Source: Gemmatimonadota bacterium
GTDB lineage: Bacteria > Gemmatimonadota > Gemmatimonadetes > Gemmatimonadales > Gemmatimonadaceae
Length of the DNA: 64,000 nucleotides
Direction of reading: 5' to 3'
NCBI GenBank assembly: GCA_028287235.1
Contig: JAQBQB010000028.1
Coordinates: forward strand, 186,001 to 250,000
In this document: positions 55,416 to 64,000 of the stretch, in pieces
Layout of the letters: each line of letters begins with the position of its first letter
Numbering within the stretch: the first letter of the stretch is position 1
The notes under the pieces: generated by a model
Database searches by the model: none
Seen by the model: the letters and a program-made list of their open reading frames with translations, nothing else
Told to the model about the DNA's origin: nothing
Position numbers and translations under genes: made by a program

Positions 55416-57890
55416 TTAGTGCTTGGTCTGGTCCGCGCTCGCCGCGGGCACGCGGCTCATGCGGAATGCGTCGCTCTTTACCACGCCGACGATGAAGTCC
55501 GACATGCGATAGCCGCCGGCCGCCGCGTCGCTCGTGATGCGCCGCACGGTGGGACCGTCGTAGTACTCCACGCGGCGGCCGATTGCGTACGCCATGAGAT
55601 TCTGCGTGAACGTGCGAATGAGCGGCGTGGGACGCTTGAGCAGCGCGCGCTGCAGCTCGACGAGATTGGTCACGGGCGTTCCGTCGTACAGCTCACCGCG
55701 AGTGTCGAGCGGCGCGCCGTTCTCGCGAATGCGCCACTGCCCCGTCACGTCGAAGTTGTCGAGCGCGAGGCCGATGGGATCCATGTAGAGGTGACACGAC
55801 TTGCACTGCGGATTGGACCGGTGCTGCTCCATCCGTTCGCGCGTCGTCAACATGCGTCCTTCCTTCGCCTCGCCGGTCTTCTCGAGATCGGGCACGCCCG
55901 GCGGCGGCGGCGGCGGCGGCGAGCCGAGCAGCACTTCCATCACCCACTTGCCGCGCAGCACCGGCGACGTGCGATTGGCGTGCGACGTGAGCGTGAGAAT
56001 GCTCGCCTGTCCGAGCAGTCCGCGGCGCCGTGCGTCGGGATACGTCACGCGGCGGAACTGCGTGCCGGTGACGCCGGGCATGCCGTAATGCTTGGCCAGC
56101 GCTTCGTTCACGTACGTGTAATCCGCGCTGAACAGATCGAGCACGCTCTTGTTCTCGTGCACGATGCTGTTGAAGAACAGTTCCGTCTCCCGCCGCATGT
56201 CGTCCGCCAGCTGTTGCCGGAAATCGGGATACATGTTCTCGTCGGGATGCACCTTCTCGATGTCCTGGAGGCGCAGCCACTGCGCGGCGAAGCGCGTGCC
56301 GAGCGCGTCGGACCGCGGATCGGCGAGCATGCGCTGCGCTTGCGCCTGGAGCACCTTGGGGTCGGAGAGCTTGCCCTGCGCGGCGAGCGCCTGAAGCGTC
56401 TCGTCGGGCGGCATGTCCCAGAGGAAGAACGAGAGCCGCGACGCGAGATCGTTGTCGCTGATCGCGTACTTCTCGCCGGCCTTCGCGCTCTTTGGCCGCT
56501 CTTCCACGCGGAAGATGAAGTGCGGGCTGGCGAGAATCGCCTCGAGCGCCGAGCGCACGCCGTTCTCGAAGCCGCCTTCCTTCGCGGCGCGATCGTAGAA
56601 CGCCATGATCGCTTTCTTGTCGCTCTCGGTGAGCGGACGACGATACGCTTCGTCCCCCAAGTCGGCGACGATCTTCTCGGCGCACGGACGCGCCTCGGCG
56701 GCCGACGTGGGACGGCAGCTGAAGATGCGCTTGCGGCTCGCCGTCTCCGACACGCCCGTGGGATTGTACGGCCCGCGGACAATGAAATCCTGCAAATGCG
56801 CCATGATCGTCACGCCGGCCTGCGACCCGATCTGGGTGTCGGCGATGCTGTGGCCGAGCGGCGCCATGTTGTCGTTCACCGGGCCGTCGAACGTGCGGAC
56901 GAAGGCGGCGGTGATGCGCTGCGCACCTGCCTTGACCGGCACCGGCGGCGTCTTGAGCTCCATCCCGTTCGGATCGGCCTGCGACATGCCGCGGTCGACG
57001 TCGATGAGCGCGACGCGCTCGCCGTTGATCGAGACTTCGATCTTTTCATCGAACGGAGCCGCGGAGCCGAACAGCTGCCCGGTGGGAATCGCGTGCAGCG
57101 CGATGGCGAAGACGTACTCGCCGTTCGCGGGGAAAGTATGCACCACCGAGATGCCGCCGCGGGTGCCTTCCGGTGCGCCCTCGGTCTTGTCCCACTGTGA
57201 AGCGAGACGCGGGAGCTTGTACGTCGTGGCGGTCGGCCGCGCGTGCGGATCGCCGACGGCGAGCCGGCTGATCGCGCTCGCGGCGTCCATGTACGCGTCG
57301 AGCAGCGTCGCGGACGGCGTCTGCACGTCGGCGATGTTGTCGAAGTTCGCGCTCTTGGTGTCGAGCGGCAGCCAATCACCGGCATTCACGCTCAGCGTGA
57401 GCAGATCGCGAATGGACCGCTCGTACTCGGCGCGGTTGAGGCGCTGGAAGGTGCGCGCGCCCGGCTCGGGGTTGGCGACGGCCGCGCGATCGAGAATTTC
57501 CTCGAGCGTGGTGGCGAGAGTGGCGAGGGTGTCGCCGCCCGGACGGCCGCGGCCTGGCGGCGGCATCATGCCGGCGCGCAGCTTCGAGATCATCCGCTCG
57601 GCGATCGCCGGCGAATTCGCGGCCTCGGCGACGCTGAACGTCTCGAGCGACATCTCGCCGGCCATGTCGGTCGTGTTGTGACAGGCGGCGCATGTCCGCT
57701 GCACGACGGCGGTGAGCGAGTCGGTCGAGATGGTGGAGGATCGCCGGTGCGTCGCGGCGATTCTCGTGAGATCCGCGCGGCTGAGGTCCGGCAGTCGAGC
57801 CGCTTGGAGTTGGGATGGACCGCTGTACACGGCAAATCCCGCGAGCGACAACAGGGCAACTGATGTCGTTGCGGTGAGAAAAGACTTCAT
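55416..57890 (-). CDS. DUF1592-type cytochrome c domain protein (PSD family)
   Basis: An 824-residue exported protein. A signal peptide is followed by a cytochrome c-like haem motif CAACH at 67-71. In order come DUF1587 (FQRLNRAEYERSIRDLL), a carbohydrate-binding-like beta domain (~residues 200-330), DUF1595 (YRRPLTESDKKAIMAFYD), DUF1592 (SFFLWDMPPDETLQALAAQG), DUF1588 (GLLGQASILTLTSHANRTSP), a second haem-type motif CKSCH, and DUF1585 (FTQNLMAYAIGRRVEYY). Such proteins are found with DUF1552 and are thought to act in oxidative handling of polymers or sugars; the reaction is unproven. The ATG at 57888-57890 is preferred. Confidence 0.9.
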   Translation of the reverse strand: MKSFLTATTSVALLSLAGFAVYSGPSQLQAARLPDLSRADLTRIAATHRRSSTISTDSLTAVVQRTCAACHNTTDMAGEMSLETFSVAEAANSPAIAERMISKLRAGMMPPPGRGRPGGDTLATLATTLEEILDRAAVANPEPGARTFQRLNRAEYERSIRDLLTLSVNAGDWLPLDTKSANFDNIADVQTPSATLLDAYMDAASAISRLAVGDPHARPTATTYKLPRLASQWDKTEGAPEGTRGGISVVHTFPANGEYVFAIALHAIPTGQLFGSAAPFDEKIEVSINGERVALIDVDRGMSQADPNGMELKTPPVPVKAGAQRITAAFVRTFDGPVNDNMAPLGHSIADTQIGSQAGVTIMAHLQDFIVRGPYNPTGVSETASRKRIFSCRPTSAAEARPCAEKIVADLGDEAYRRPLTESDKKAIMAFYDRAAKEGGFENGVRSALEAILASPHFIFRVEERPKSAKAGEKYAISDNDLASRLSFFLWDMPPDETLQALAAQGKLSDPKVLQAQAQRMLADPRSDALGTRFAAQWLRLQDIEKVHPDENMYPDFRQQLADDMRRETELFFNSIVHENKSVLDLFSADYTYVNEALAKHYGMPGVTGTQFRRVTYPDARRRGLLGQASILTLTSHANRTSPVLRGKWVMEVLLGSPPPPPPPGVPDLEKTGEAKEGRMLTTRERMEQHRSNPQCKSCHLYMDPIGLALDNFDVTGQWRIRENGAPLDTRGELYDGTPVTNLVELQRALLKRPTPLIRTFTQNLMAYAIGRRVEYYDGPTVRRITSDAAAGGYRMSDFIVGVVKSDAFRMSRVPAASADQTKH

Positions 57891-58019
57891 CCCGCGTTGT
57901 CTCCGGTAGGGGGCGAGGCGGGTGGCCGCGCCGTACCAAGTGGTGGCTCCTATATAGTCGCCAGTTAGGGACCGAGCGGCAAGGATCAGGGCTCGCGAAA
58001 GCCGAATTTCCGTGTACCG

Positions 58020-58034
58020 TTTGGGCATCCCAAA
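58020..58034. promoter_or_regulatory. Palindrome TTTGGG-CAT-CCCAAA before the aldolase gene
   Basis: A perfect 6+6 inverted repeat lies 35 bases before the aldolase start, in the 179-base gap that divides it from the DUF1592 operon. It has the form of an operator for a dimeric regulator. A TATATAG stretch lies about 65 bases to the left. Binding protein unknown. Confidence 0.4.
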
Positions 58035-58069
58035 TAGTTCACCACACTACGATTACGCCCGGAGGTCAG

Positions 58070-59074
58070 TTGCGTGCACCACTGATGTTGACGATGGCCG
58101 GCGCTGCGATGCTCGGCAGCCTCGGATTTGCCAAGATTCAGAGCGCCCACCGACTGAATCCGGTCGTCGAGCTGCTCTCGCAGAACAAGCCGGTGTTTGG
58201 CCTCTACGCGCCGAGCAATCGCCGCGGTGGCCGCGGCGCGCCTGCCCCGGCCGACGCTCCGCCGCCGAAGTCCCCGGCCGAGCTCGCGAAAGAGGCCGTC
58301 GACTACAAGCTGGCCGACTTCGTCTTCGACGGCAGCATGGAGGGCGATTTCGATCGCGCCTTCCCCCCGTTCACGCAGCTCATGAAGGGAATGGCCGAGG
58401 CCGGCGTGGTCCAGAAGGCGCCGTTCATGCGCATCCATCATCCGGTGTTCGTCAAGACGCACCTGATCGCCGAGAATCCCGCGCTGGCGACCGAGCGCAT
58501 CGGACGCCAGCTCAACACAGGCGTGAGCGGCATCATGTTCGTCGGCGTCGAGAGCGCCGATGAAGTGAAGACGGGCCTCGCGGCGATGCGCTTCAAGTCG
58601 CAGGGCGGCACGCGCCCCGAAGACGTCGGCGGCGCGCCGGCGTTCTGGGGCATGAGCGAAAAAGAGTACAAGCAGAAGGCCGACGTGTGGCCGCTCAACC
58701 CCCGAGGCGAGCTCGCGAACTGGACGGTGGTCGAGAGCAAGGAAGGCTTGAAGCACGTGCGCGAGATCGCGGCCGTGAAGGGGATCGGGGTGCTCTTCCC
58801 CGGCGCCGGTACGCTGCGCGGCGTGTTCACCGACAGCATCGACGGCAAGCGCGTGTTCAACGCCGAGGGTTGGGAAACCGCCATTCAGCAAGTACTCGCC
58901 GCGTGCAAGGAATTCCACGTTGCATGCGGCTACCCCGCGAACGCGAGCGACGTGGAGATGCGCATGAAGCAGGGCTTCAGCGTTTTCGTAGTCAACTGGG
59001 GCGACGCCGGCTTCAAGACGGTCGAGATCGGCCGCGCCGCCGGCGGCCGGACGGCCGGCGACACGGAGCGCTAG
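58070..59074 (+). CDS. Exported HpcH/HpaI-like aldolase
   Basis: A 334-residue protein with a signal-like N-terminus (LMLTMAGAAMLGSLGFA). An Arg/Gly/Pro-rich stretch (RRGGRGAPAPADAPPP) precedes a barrel like HpcH/HpaI aldolases: PVFGLYAPS, FVFDGSMEGDFDRAFP, FMRIHHPVF, GIMFVGVESADE and GVLFPGAGTLRGVF. Cytosolic family members cleave 2-oxo-3-deoxy acids to pyruvate; here export is unusual. The TTG at 58070-58072 with GGAGG four bases upstream is preferred to the ATG at 58085. It is followed after three bases by the DUF1028 gene. Confidence 0.78.
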   Translation: MRAPLMLTMAGAAMLGSLGFAKIQSAHRLNPVVELLSQNKPVFGLYAPSNRRGGRGAPAPADAPPPKSPAELAKEAVDYKLADFVFDGSMEGDFDRAFPPFTQLMKGMAEAGVVQKAPFMRIHHPVFVKTHLIAENPALATERIGRQLNTGVSGIMFVGVESADEVKTGLAAMRFKSQGGTRPEDVGGAPAFWGMSEKEYKQKADVWPLNPRGELANWTVVESKEGLKHVREIAAVKGIGVLFPGAGTLRGVFTDSIDGKRVFNAEGWETAIQQVLAACKEFHVACGYPANASDVEMRMKQGFSVFVVNWGDAGFKTVEIGRAAGGRTAGDTER

Positions 59075-59077
59075 CGC

Positions 59078-60130
59078 GTGCGCGCAATTGGATGGATCGG
59101 CTTCACCTTCGTCGTCGCGGCGCGAGCCGCGGCAGCGCAGGTGCCCGTGGAATGGCGCGACTCGCTCGTCTTCCACACCTTCTCGATCGCGGCGATCGAC
59201 CCGCGCACCGGCGAAGTCGGCGCCGCGGTGACCACGCGCGTGCCTTGCGTCGGCAACGGCGTCCCGTGGGTGCGCGTCGGCGTCGGCGCTGTCGCGACCC
59301 AGGCGAACACGCGCACCGAATACGGCAACGAGCTGCTCGACGCATTGGCGAAAGGCGAGGCGCCGACCGACGCGCTCAAGCGATTGCTCGCGGCCGACTC
59401 GGGCGCCGCGTCGCGGCAGATCGGCGTGATCGACATGAAAGGACGCTCGGCGCAGTACACCGGCACGGGTCCGCAGGACTGGAAAGGAAATCGCGCGGGA
59501 AAGAACTACGTCACGCAGGGCAACGTGCTCGTGGGACCACAGGTGCTCGAGGCGGTGGCAAAGTCGTTCGAGGCGAGCGAGGGACAGCCGCGGCATCTCG
59601 CCGACCGGCTCATCGACGCGATCGCCGCCGGCCACGCGCAGGGCGGCGACCAACGGCATGGGCTGCGGCAATCCGCCGCCGTGATCGTGGCCGATCCGCG
59701 GCCCGGCCGCTCGCGCCGCACCGACGGCGTGACGGCGAACATCTCGGTATGTGAGAATCCTGAACCCGTCGCCGAAATGCGCCGCATCTACGACGCGATC
59801 TCGCAGACGCTCGGCTACAGGACGCTGCAGCAGTTCAGCGGCGGCGACGTGTGGCAGCTCAAGGTGATGCTCCAGGCGCTGGGCTTCTATCACGCGAACG
59901 AGCCGGCGCTCGACTCGCGCGCAGCGGGGGCGAACGTCTTCTCGCCCGACGTGGGCACGGCCGTCGATGCGTTCCGCGCGTCGGAAAAGCTCGGCGGGCC
60001 TGCCGTTGGATCTCCGTCGGGGCTCGTCGATCCGGAGACGGTCGCGCATCTCTGGTCCGCGCTCGAGCGCGCGGGCAAAGCGCGCGCCGTGCGCGAGCAA
60101 CTCCTCGACGCGACGGCCGTGCGGCGGTAG
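59078..60130 (+). CDS. DUF1028 family protein with C-terminal peptidoglycan-binding-like domain
   Basis: A 350-residue exported protein. The DUF1028 domain is marked by VFHTFSIAAIDPRTGEVGAA, VTTRVPCVGNGVPW, GVGAVATQANTRTEYG, IGVIDMKG and NVLVGPQVLEAV. From about residue 245 a peptidoglycan-binding-type domain follows (WQLKVMLQALGFYHANEP). DUF1028 has an N-terminal-nucleophile-like fold; the reaction is not known. The GTG at 59078 lies three bases after the aldolase stop. Confidence 0.88.
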   Translation: MRAIGWIGFTFVVAARAAAAQVPVEWRDSLVFHTFSIAAIDPRTGEVGAAVTTRVPCVGNGVPWVRVGVGAVATQANTRTEYGNELLDALAKGEAPTDALKRLLAADSGAASRQIGVIDMKGRSAQYTGTGPQDWKGNRAGKNYVTQGNVLVGPQVLEAVAKSFEASEGQPRHLADRLIDAIAAGHAQGGDQRHGLRQSAAVIVADPRPGRSRRTDGVTANISVCENPEPVAEMRRIYDAISQTLGYRTLQQFSGGDVWQLKVMLQALGFYHANEPALDSRAAGANVFSPDVGTAVDAFRASEKLGGPAVGSPSGLVDPETVAHLWSALERAGKARAVREQLLDATAVRR

Positions 60131-60175
60131 GAGCAGTTCAAGAACCTTCAGAATCGGCCGGACCAGCCGATAGAA

Positions 60176-60230
60176 CCTATAGGGGCTTCCACTTCGCAGA
60201 GTTGATCCGCGAGCGCGGCGCCCCTATGGG
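60176..60230 (+). promoter_or_regulatory. Hairpin in the leader of the S8 peptidase gene
   Basis: CCTATAGGGGC (60176-60186) pairs with GCCCCTATGGG (60220-60230) with one mismatch over a 33-base loop. The right arm lies eight bases before the ATG at 60239 and could hide the ribosome binding region. Function unproven. Confidence 0.35.
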
Positions 60231-60238
60231 GGTTGGTC

Positions 60239-61309
60239 ATGGACCGCCGAGCGCGTTGGGTTCTGGCACCACTGCTGGTCGCGTCGACCGCATGCGCACC
60301 GCTGCGCGCAGCGCTACGCGCACCGGCCGCCGTGACGACTGCGACGTCGCGCGTTGCCTCGATGGACGGCGAGCCCGTGTTCGCGTTGGTGACGCAAGCG
60401 AGCACGCAGTCGCGAGCCCTCGACCGCGTCACGAAGCGCGGCCCGGCGCTCGACGGAATCGTGCGCCGTGTCGGCACCGGGCGCGGCGTCACGATCTACG
60501 TGTTCGACGGCGGCATCGCCGACAACCATGAGGAGCTCGCGGGCCGGCTGCGCATCGGCTTCGACGCGTTCCCCACCAGCCCGCGCATCTGCAACGCCCA
60601 CGGCACCGCGGTCGCCGGAGCGGCCGCAGGTGCGACGCTCGGCGTGGCGCCCGCCGCGGAGATCGTCGACGTCAAGATCATCAACTGCGAGCGGATGCGC
60701 GGCTCGGTGCGCGCCATCGTCGCCGCCGCGCAGTGGACGGCGGCCGATCACGCGAAGCATCCGGGCCAGGCGGCCATCGCGAACTGGTCGTTCGTCGTCG
60801 ACACGGTGGGCGACGTGCCGGCGATCGACAGCGCGGTGGTGATTCTGCACGATGCAGGAATGCTCGTTGTCGCGTCGGCGGGCAACTTCGACGTGGACGC
60901 CTGCCGCGTGTCGCCGGGCAACGCGCCGGGAACGTTCGTCGTGGGCGCGAGCGCGCTGGTGCGCACCGCTGGCGGCGTGCTCTGGCGCGACGTTCGCGTG
61001 CCGAATACCGCGTGGGGGCCGTGCGTCGACCTCTACGCCCCGGGCGACGAAGTACTGCTGCCGAGCGTGGAGCACGGACATCCGACGTCGACGTCGTGGA
61101 GCGGAACGTCGATGGCCGCCGGCTTCGCGAGCGGCGCCGCGGCGCTGCTGCTCGAGCGGATGCCGTCGACCGTGCCCGAACAGCTCGCGGAACTGCTCAA
61201 GCGGCGCGCCACGCGAAACGTGCTCGATGAGCAAATCGTCGTGGCGAGCGCCGTACCCGCGTCCGTGCGAACGACGCTGCTCTACGCGGGCCCGACCAGC
61301 CGCCCCTAG
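60239..61309 (+). CDS. S8-family subtilisin-like protease
   Basis: A 356-residue secreted serine protease. A lipoprotein-like signal (LLVASTACAP) is followed by a pro-region (~35-75) and the catalytic domain with Asp90 (YVFDGGI), His121 (CNAHGTAVAG) and Ser291 (SGTSMAAGFASG). VVASAGNFDVDAC contains the oxyanion Asn. It degrades proteins outside the cell. The ATG at 60239 is chosen; a GTG at 60233 is close. A hairpin lies directly upstream. Confidence 0.93.
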   Translation: MDRRARWVLAPLLVASTACAPLRAALRAPAAVTTATSRVASMDGEPVFALVTQASTQSRALDRVTKRGPALDGIVRRVGTGRGVTIYVFDGGIADNHEELAGRLRIGFDAFPTSPRICNAHGTAVAGAAAGATLGVAPAAEIVDVKIINCERMRGSVRAIVAAAQWTAADHAKHPGQAAIANWSFVVDTVGDVPAIDSAVVILHDAGMLVVASAGNFDVDACRVSPGNAPGTFVVGASALVRTAGGVLWRDVRVPNTAWGPCVDLYAPGDEVLLPSVEHGHPTSTSWSGTSMAAGFASGAAALLLERMPSTVPEQLAELLKRRATRNVLDEQIVVASAVPASVRTTLLYAGPTSRP

Positions 61310-61381
61310 CGAACGGTTTGCCACGCGGTAACGTCTCAGTAGCCGGGAGTGTGAACGATCTCGTCATCCTGGGAGCCGACG

Positions 61382-61828
61382 ATGGACGCTCAGCGCCACT
61401 CGATCACCCGCGCCGCCTTTCTCCGGCGAGCGAGCAGCCTGCTCGCCGTCGCAGTCTTCGACCGCGGCCGCCTGCCCTCCGGGATTCAAAGGCGCATGCA
61501 CATGCCGCTGGTGCATCCCGACCCGCGGCCGGGCATCACGAGCGAGCACGTGCTCACCGCCGAGGCGGTCGGCAAGGAGTATGCGGGAAAGGTTGGGCAG
61601 GCGTACGACGCGGCGCGGTCGTATCCGGAGATTTTCGACGGGATCGCCTGCGCGTGCGGCTGCTCCCCATCGAGCGGAACGCACCGTTCCTTGCTCGTCT
61701 GCTACGAGACGATGCAGCCCACGGGCTGCCATTCGTGCCAGACGGAAGGCTTGCTCGTGGGCCGCCTCGCCAAGCGAGGCGACGCGCTCGAAGCGATTCG
61801 CAAAGCCGTGGACAAGAGCGATAGCTGA
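61382..61828 (+). CDS. PCYCGC-motif exported protein
   Basis: A 148-residue protein with a twin-arginine-like N-terminus ([19 protein letters not shown]). The mature part has IFDGIACACGCSPSSGTHRS and then CYETMQPTGCHSC, four or more cysteines in the order of the PCYCGC domain, which may bind a metal. GGAG lies six bases before the ATG at 61382. Function of the family unknown. Confidence 0.75.
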   Translation: MDAQRHSITRAAFLRRASSLLAVAVFDRGRLPSGIQRRMHMPLVHPDPRPGITSEHVLTAEAVGKEYAGKVGQAYDAARSYPEIFDGIACACGCSPSSGTHRSLLVCYETMQPTGCHSCQTEGLLVGRLAKRGDALEAIRKAVDKSDS

Positions 61829-61869
61829 GCGCCGCCCGGGCATCGCGTGATCCCTGGTACGCCAACACC

Positions 61870-61898
61870 TTGCAAGACTATGCCTAGCCCCGTATACT
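61870..61898 (+). promoter_or_regulatory. Sigma-70-like promoter of the second PadR-permease operon
   Basis: TTGCAA (61870-61875) and TATACT (61893-61898) are separated by exactly 17 bases, with the ATG at 61923. ATGCC and GGCAT (near 61880 and 61902) flank the -10 box as a weak dyad that might be a PadR site. Confidence 0.6.
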
Positions 61899-61922
61899 CT
61901 CGGCATCTTCACCGGACGACTC

Positions 61923-62267
61923 ATGGCGCGCGACAAAGGGGACCTGCTGCAGGGCACGCTCGGCATGCTCATTCTCAAGTCACTCGCCGCGCAGGAACTG
62001 CACGGCTACGGCATCGCGCGGTGGATCGAGGACGTCACGAAAAAATCGCTGACGATCGAAGAGGGGTCGCTCTACCCCGCGCTGCGCCGGCTCGAAGATC
62101 GCGGCTGGGTCTCGTCGAGCTGGGCCGTCTCGGAGACGAATCGCCGCGTGCGCGTGTACACGCTTACGCGCCAGGGCCGCGCCCATCTCCGGAAGGAGGC
62201 CACGAGCTGGATGGAGCACGCCCGCGCCATCAGCATCGTGCTGCGCGCCGAGCCGTCCTATGTCTGA
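61923..62267 (+). CDS. PadR-family transcriptional regulator
   Basis: A 114-residue winged-helix repressor with LLQGTLGMLILKSLAAQ, HGYGIARWIED, IEEGSLYPALRRLEDRG and RRVRVYTLTRQGRAHL. It shares the pattern of the regulator at 11867-12205. The stop overlaps the permease start by eight bases, so both proteins are made from one mRNA. Autoregulation is likely. Confidence 0.93.
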   Translation: MARDKGDLLQGTLGMLILKSLAAQELHGYGIARWIEDVTKKSLTIEEGSLYPALRRLEDRGWVSSSWAVSETNRRVRVYTLTRQGRAHLRKEATSWMEHARAISIVLRAEPSYV

Positions 62268-64000
62268 CCGGCGCGAAGGACTGCTGCGCTATGTCCGGTT
62301 CTGGGGACCGAACGTCGATGCGGACGTCGACGACGAGCTGCGCTATCACGTCGAGATGCGCACGCGCGATTTCATCGCCCAGGGGTTGTCGCCCGAAGGG
62401 GCGCGCGAGGAAGCGCTGCGGCTGTTCGGCGATCCGGCCGCCGTCGCGCGCGAGCTGCGGGCGCACGACGCGGCCAAGCTGCGAACCGCGAGGCGAGCCG
62501 ACATGCTCCAGGATGTCGGGCAGGACCTTCGCTACGGTGCGCGCAAGCTCGTGCAGGCGCCGGGATTCACGGCGGCAGTGGTGCTCGTGCTGGCGCTGGG
62601 CATCGGCGCGAACACGGCCGTCTTCAGCGCGGTGGACGCGGCGCTCTTCCGGCCGCTGCCCTTTTTCCAGCCCGAGCGCCTCGTGGCGCTGCAGGGGATG
62701 GACGTTCCCTTCTTCGTCGGCCCGAAAGATCGAGTCTTTCCGAAATACTCGCCGAACTTCGAGGACGTGCGAGCACAACGCGATCTGTTCAGTCAGGTCG
62801 CGGCCTACGCCACGGGAGGTCTCAACCTCACCGGCGGCGCTGAGCCGATCCGCGCGACGGTCACCTACACCACCGCGGACTTCTTTTCGCTGCTCGGCGT
62901 AATGCCCGTGGTCGGGAGGCCGTTCTCCGCCGGTGAGACGACACGCGGCGGAGCCAACGCCGTCGTAATCTCGTACGCGCTATGGCAGCGCCAGTTCGGC
63001 GGCGACCCGCACGTCACGGACCGGCGCGTCGAGCTCAACGCCATTTCCTATGCGATCGTCGGCGTGATGCCGTCCGACTTCTCGTTCCCAAAGCAAACGG
63101 ACGTCTGGATCGCGTGGCCGCTGCCGGCCGAGCGCGCCATGTTCGCCGCGTTTCGGAATTACATCCCGACGGTCTTCGCGGCGCGGCTCGCACCCGGTGT
63201 TGCGCGCGCGGCGGCGATCGAACGGATGGAGACGTTCCGTCGGCGCGTCAATCCCAAGGTTCACGACGGCGAGATGCCCGCCGCGGACCTCGTGAAGCCG
63301 CTTCAGGACGAGCTCGTTGGAGACCGCCGAACGCCACTGTTGATTCTCATGGGCAGCGCGGCGCTGTTGTTGCTCATCGCCTGCGCGAACGTGACGAATC
63401 TCCTACTCGCCCGCGCAACGACTCGCCAGCGGGAGATCGCGCTGCGTATCGCGCTCGGCGCAACGCGGCTGCGTGTCATCCGGCAGCTCGCGGTGGAGAG
63501 CGCACTGCTCGCAGTGGTCGGCGGGGCGTTGGCACTCGGCGTGGCGTGGGTCAGCCTCGGGCTGCTGACCACCGCGCTGCCCGCTTCTCTCGCGACCGTC
63601 TCGCCACCGCGCATCGACGCGAGAGTGCTCGCCTTCACCGTGCTCGTCGCGTTGACGACGAGCCTCGTCTTCGGCGTGTGGCCGGCGATCGGGTCGTCCA
63701 AGGTGGACCTGAACGACGCGATGAAGTCGCGAGGCGCCGGGTTGACACATCGCGGCGCCCGCGGCGTGCGCGGCACGCTCGTCGTCGCCGAGCTGTCGCT
63801 GGCGCTGATGCTGCTCGTGGGCGCCGGCCTCCTGATCGACAGCCTGCACCGGCTGCTCACCGTCGACAGCGGCATTCGCACCGAGAACCTGGTCACGGCG
63901 CGCCTGACGCTTCCGCCCGCGAAGTTCCAGACTCCGCTCGCGCGATCGGCGTTCGTCGCCGCCGTCGTTGCACGCATGCAGACCATTCCGGGTGTGGCGT
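62260..64000 (+). CDS. FtsX/MacB-like ABC transporter permease (ADOP type, 3' end cut)
   Basis: The first 580 residues of a permease of the same design as that at 9178-11865. The N-terminal prefix (DDELRYHVEMRTRDFIAQG, EEALRLFGDPAAV) precedes a transmembrane helix (FTAAVVLVLALGIGANTAVF), the MacB-type periplasmic domain, and the helices around LLLIACANVTNLLLARATT. The right end lies beyond the window. The ATG at 62260 overlaps the PadR stop. Confidence 0.88.
   Translation, partial: MSDRREGLLRYVRFWGPNVDADVDDELRYHVEMRTRDFIAQGLSPEGAREEALRLFGDPAAVARELRAHDAAKLRTARRADMLQDVGQDLRYGARKLVQAPGFTAAVVLVLALGIGANTAVFSAVDAALFRPLPFFQPERLVALQGMDVPFFVGPKDRVFPKYSPNFEDVRAQRDLFSQVAAYATGGLNLTGGAEPIRATVTYTTADFFSLLGVMPVVGRPFSAGETTRGGANAVVISYALWQRQFGGDPHVTDRRVELNAISYAIVGVMPSDFSFPKQTDVWIAWPLPAERAMFAAFRNYIPTVFAARLAPGVARAAAIERMETFRRRVNPKVHDGEMPAADLVKPLQDELVGDRRTPLLILMGSAALLLLIACANVTNLLLARATTRQREIALRIALGATRLRVIRQLAVESALLAVVGGALALGVAWVSLGLLTTALPASLATVSPPRIDARVLAFTVLVALTTSLVFGVWPAIGSSKVDLNDAMKSRGAGLTHRGARGVRGTLVVAELSLALMLLVGAGLLIDSLHRLLTVDSGIRTENLVTARLTLPPAKFQTPLARSAFVAAVVARMQTIPGVA

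Overview
The window is a 64 kb piece of a GC-rich chromosome carrying about 60 genes on both strands. No rRNA, tRNA, transposase, phage gene or CRISPR array was seen. The content points to a soil-type member of the Gemmatimonadota or a close relative: several large secreted peptidases (S9, M28, M14, S8, M23), PadR regulators paired with long FtsX/MacB-like permeases, the DUF1592/DUF1552/ankyrin gene set, many lipoproteins, and frequent GTG or TTG starts in 4-base stop/start overlaps. This is inferred from gene content only, because no phylogenetic marker is present.

Layout. 1-860: partial cytochrome bd oxidase subunit I, divergent from a small CPXCG zinc protein. 927-7324: secreted metabolic enzymes, with two paralogous ComEC-like metallo-beta-lactamase (MBL) proteins, one paired with DUF3006 and the other with an M28 peptidase. 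Between them lie an alkyltransferase gene and a 317-bp imperfect inverted repeat. 7447-12205: a PadR / permease / HipA-like kinase / EamA run behind an AT-rich palindromic operator. 12327-17243: small lipoproteins, GNAT, RidA, a CPBP protease and an M23 peptidase, with a histidine-kinase remnant. 17327-26596: a deacylase, two S9 peptidases, a zinc-ribbon peptide, DUF488 and the ABC-F protein Uup. 26709-33177: tandem PAP2 phosphatases, an App1-type phosphatase and a hybrid histidine kinase. 33181-40226: a BaiN-like flavoprotein, DUF4403, VF530, three RNA-modification enzymes, an orphan CdiI-like protein and a YigZ protein.

41226-46349 is a tightly coupled five-gene operon (MmgE/PrpD, acyl-CoA dehydrogenase, CaiB/BaiF CoA-transferase, CitE-like lyase, MaoC hydratase). 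It has the enzyme classes needed to activate, hydrate and cleave a C5 branched dicarboxylate such as itaconate or mesaconate. 46499-51988 holds a nucleotidyltransferase, a large M14 peptidase with a possible coupled leader peptide, and Tgt. 52150-57890 is a DUF1592 (cytochrome c type) / DUF1552 (Tat-exported) / ankyrin operon. Divergent from it are an exported HpcH/HpaI-like aldolase and a DUF1028 protein. The window ends with an S8 peptidase, a PCYCGC-motif protein and a second PadR-permease pair that runs off the end.

A hairpin-plus-core repeat lies at several gene 3' ends (15529, 18339, 50464, 52004), in one case supplying the stop codon of the gene next to it. The points most worth following up are the C5-dicarboxylate operon, the DUF1592 operon with its exported aldolase, the inverted-repeat element beside the duplicated MBL gene, and the PadR operator that overlaps both promoter and start codon.
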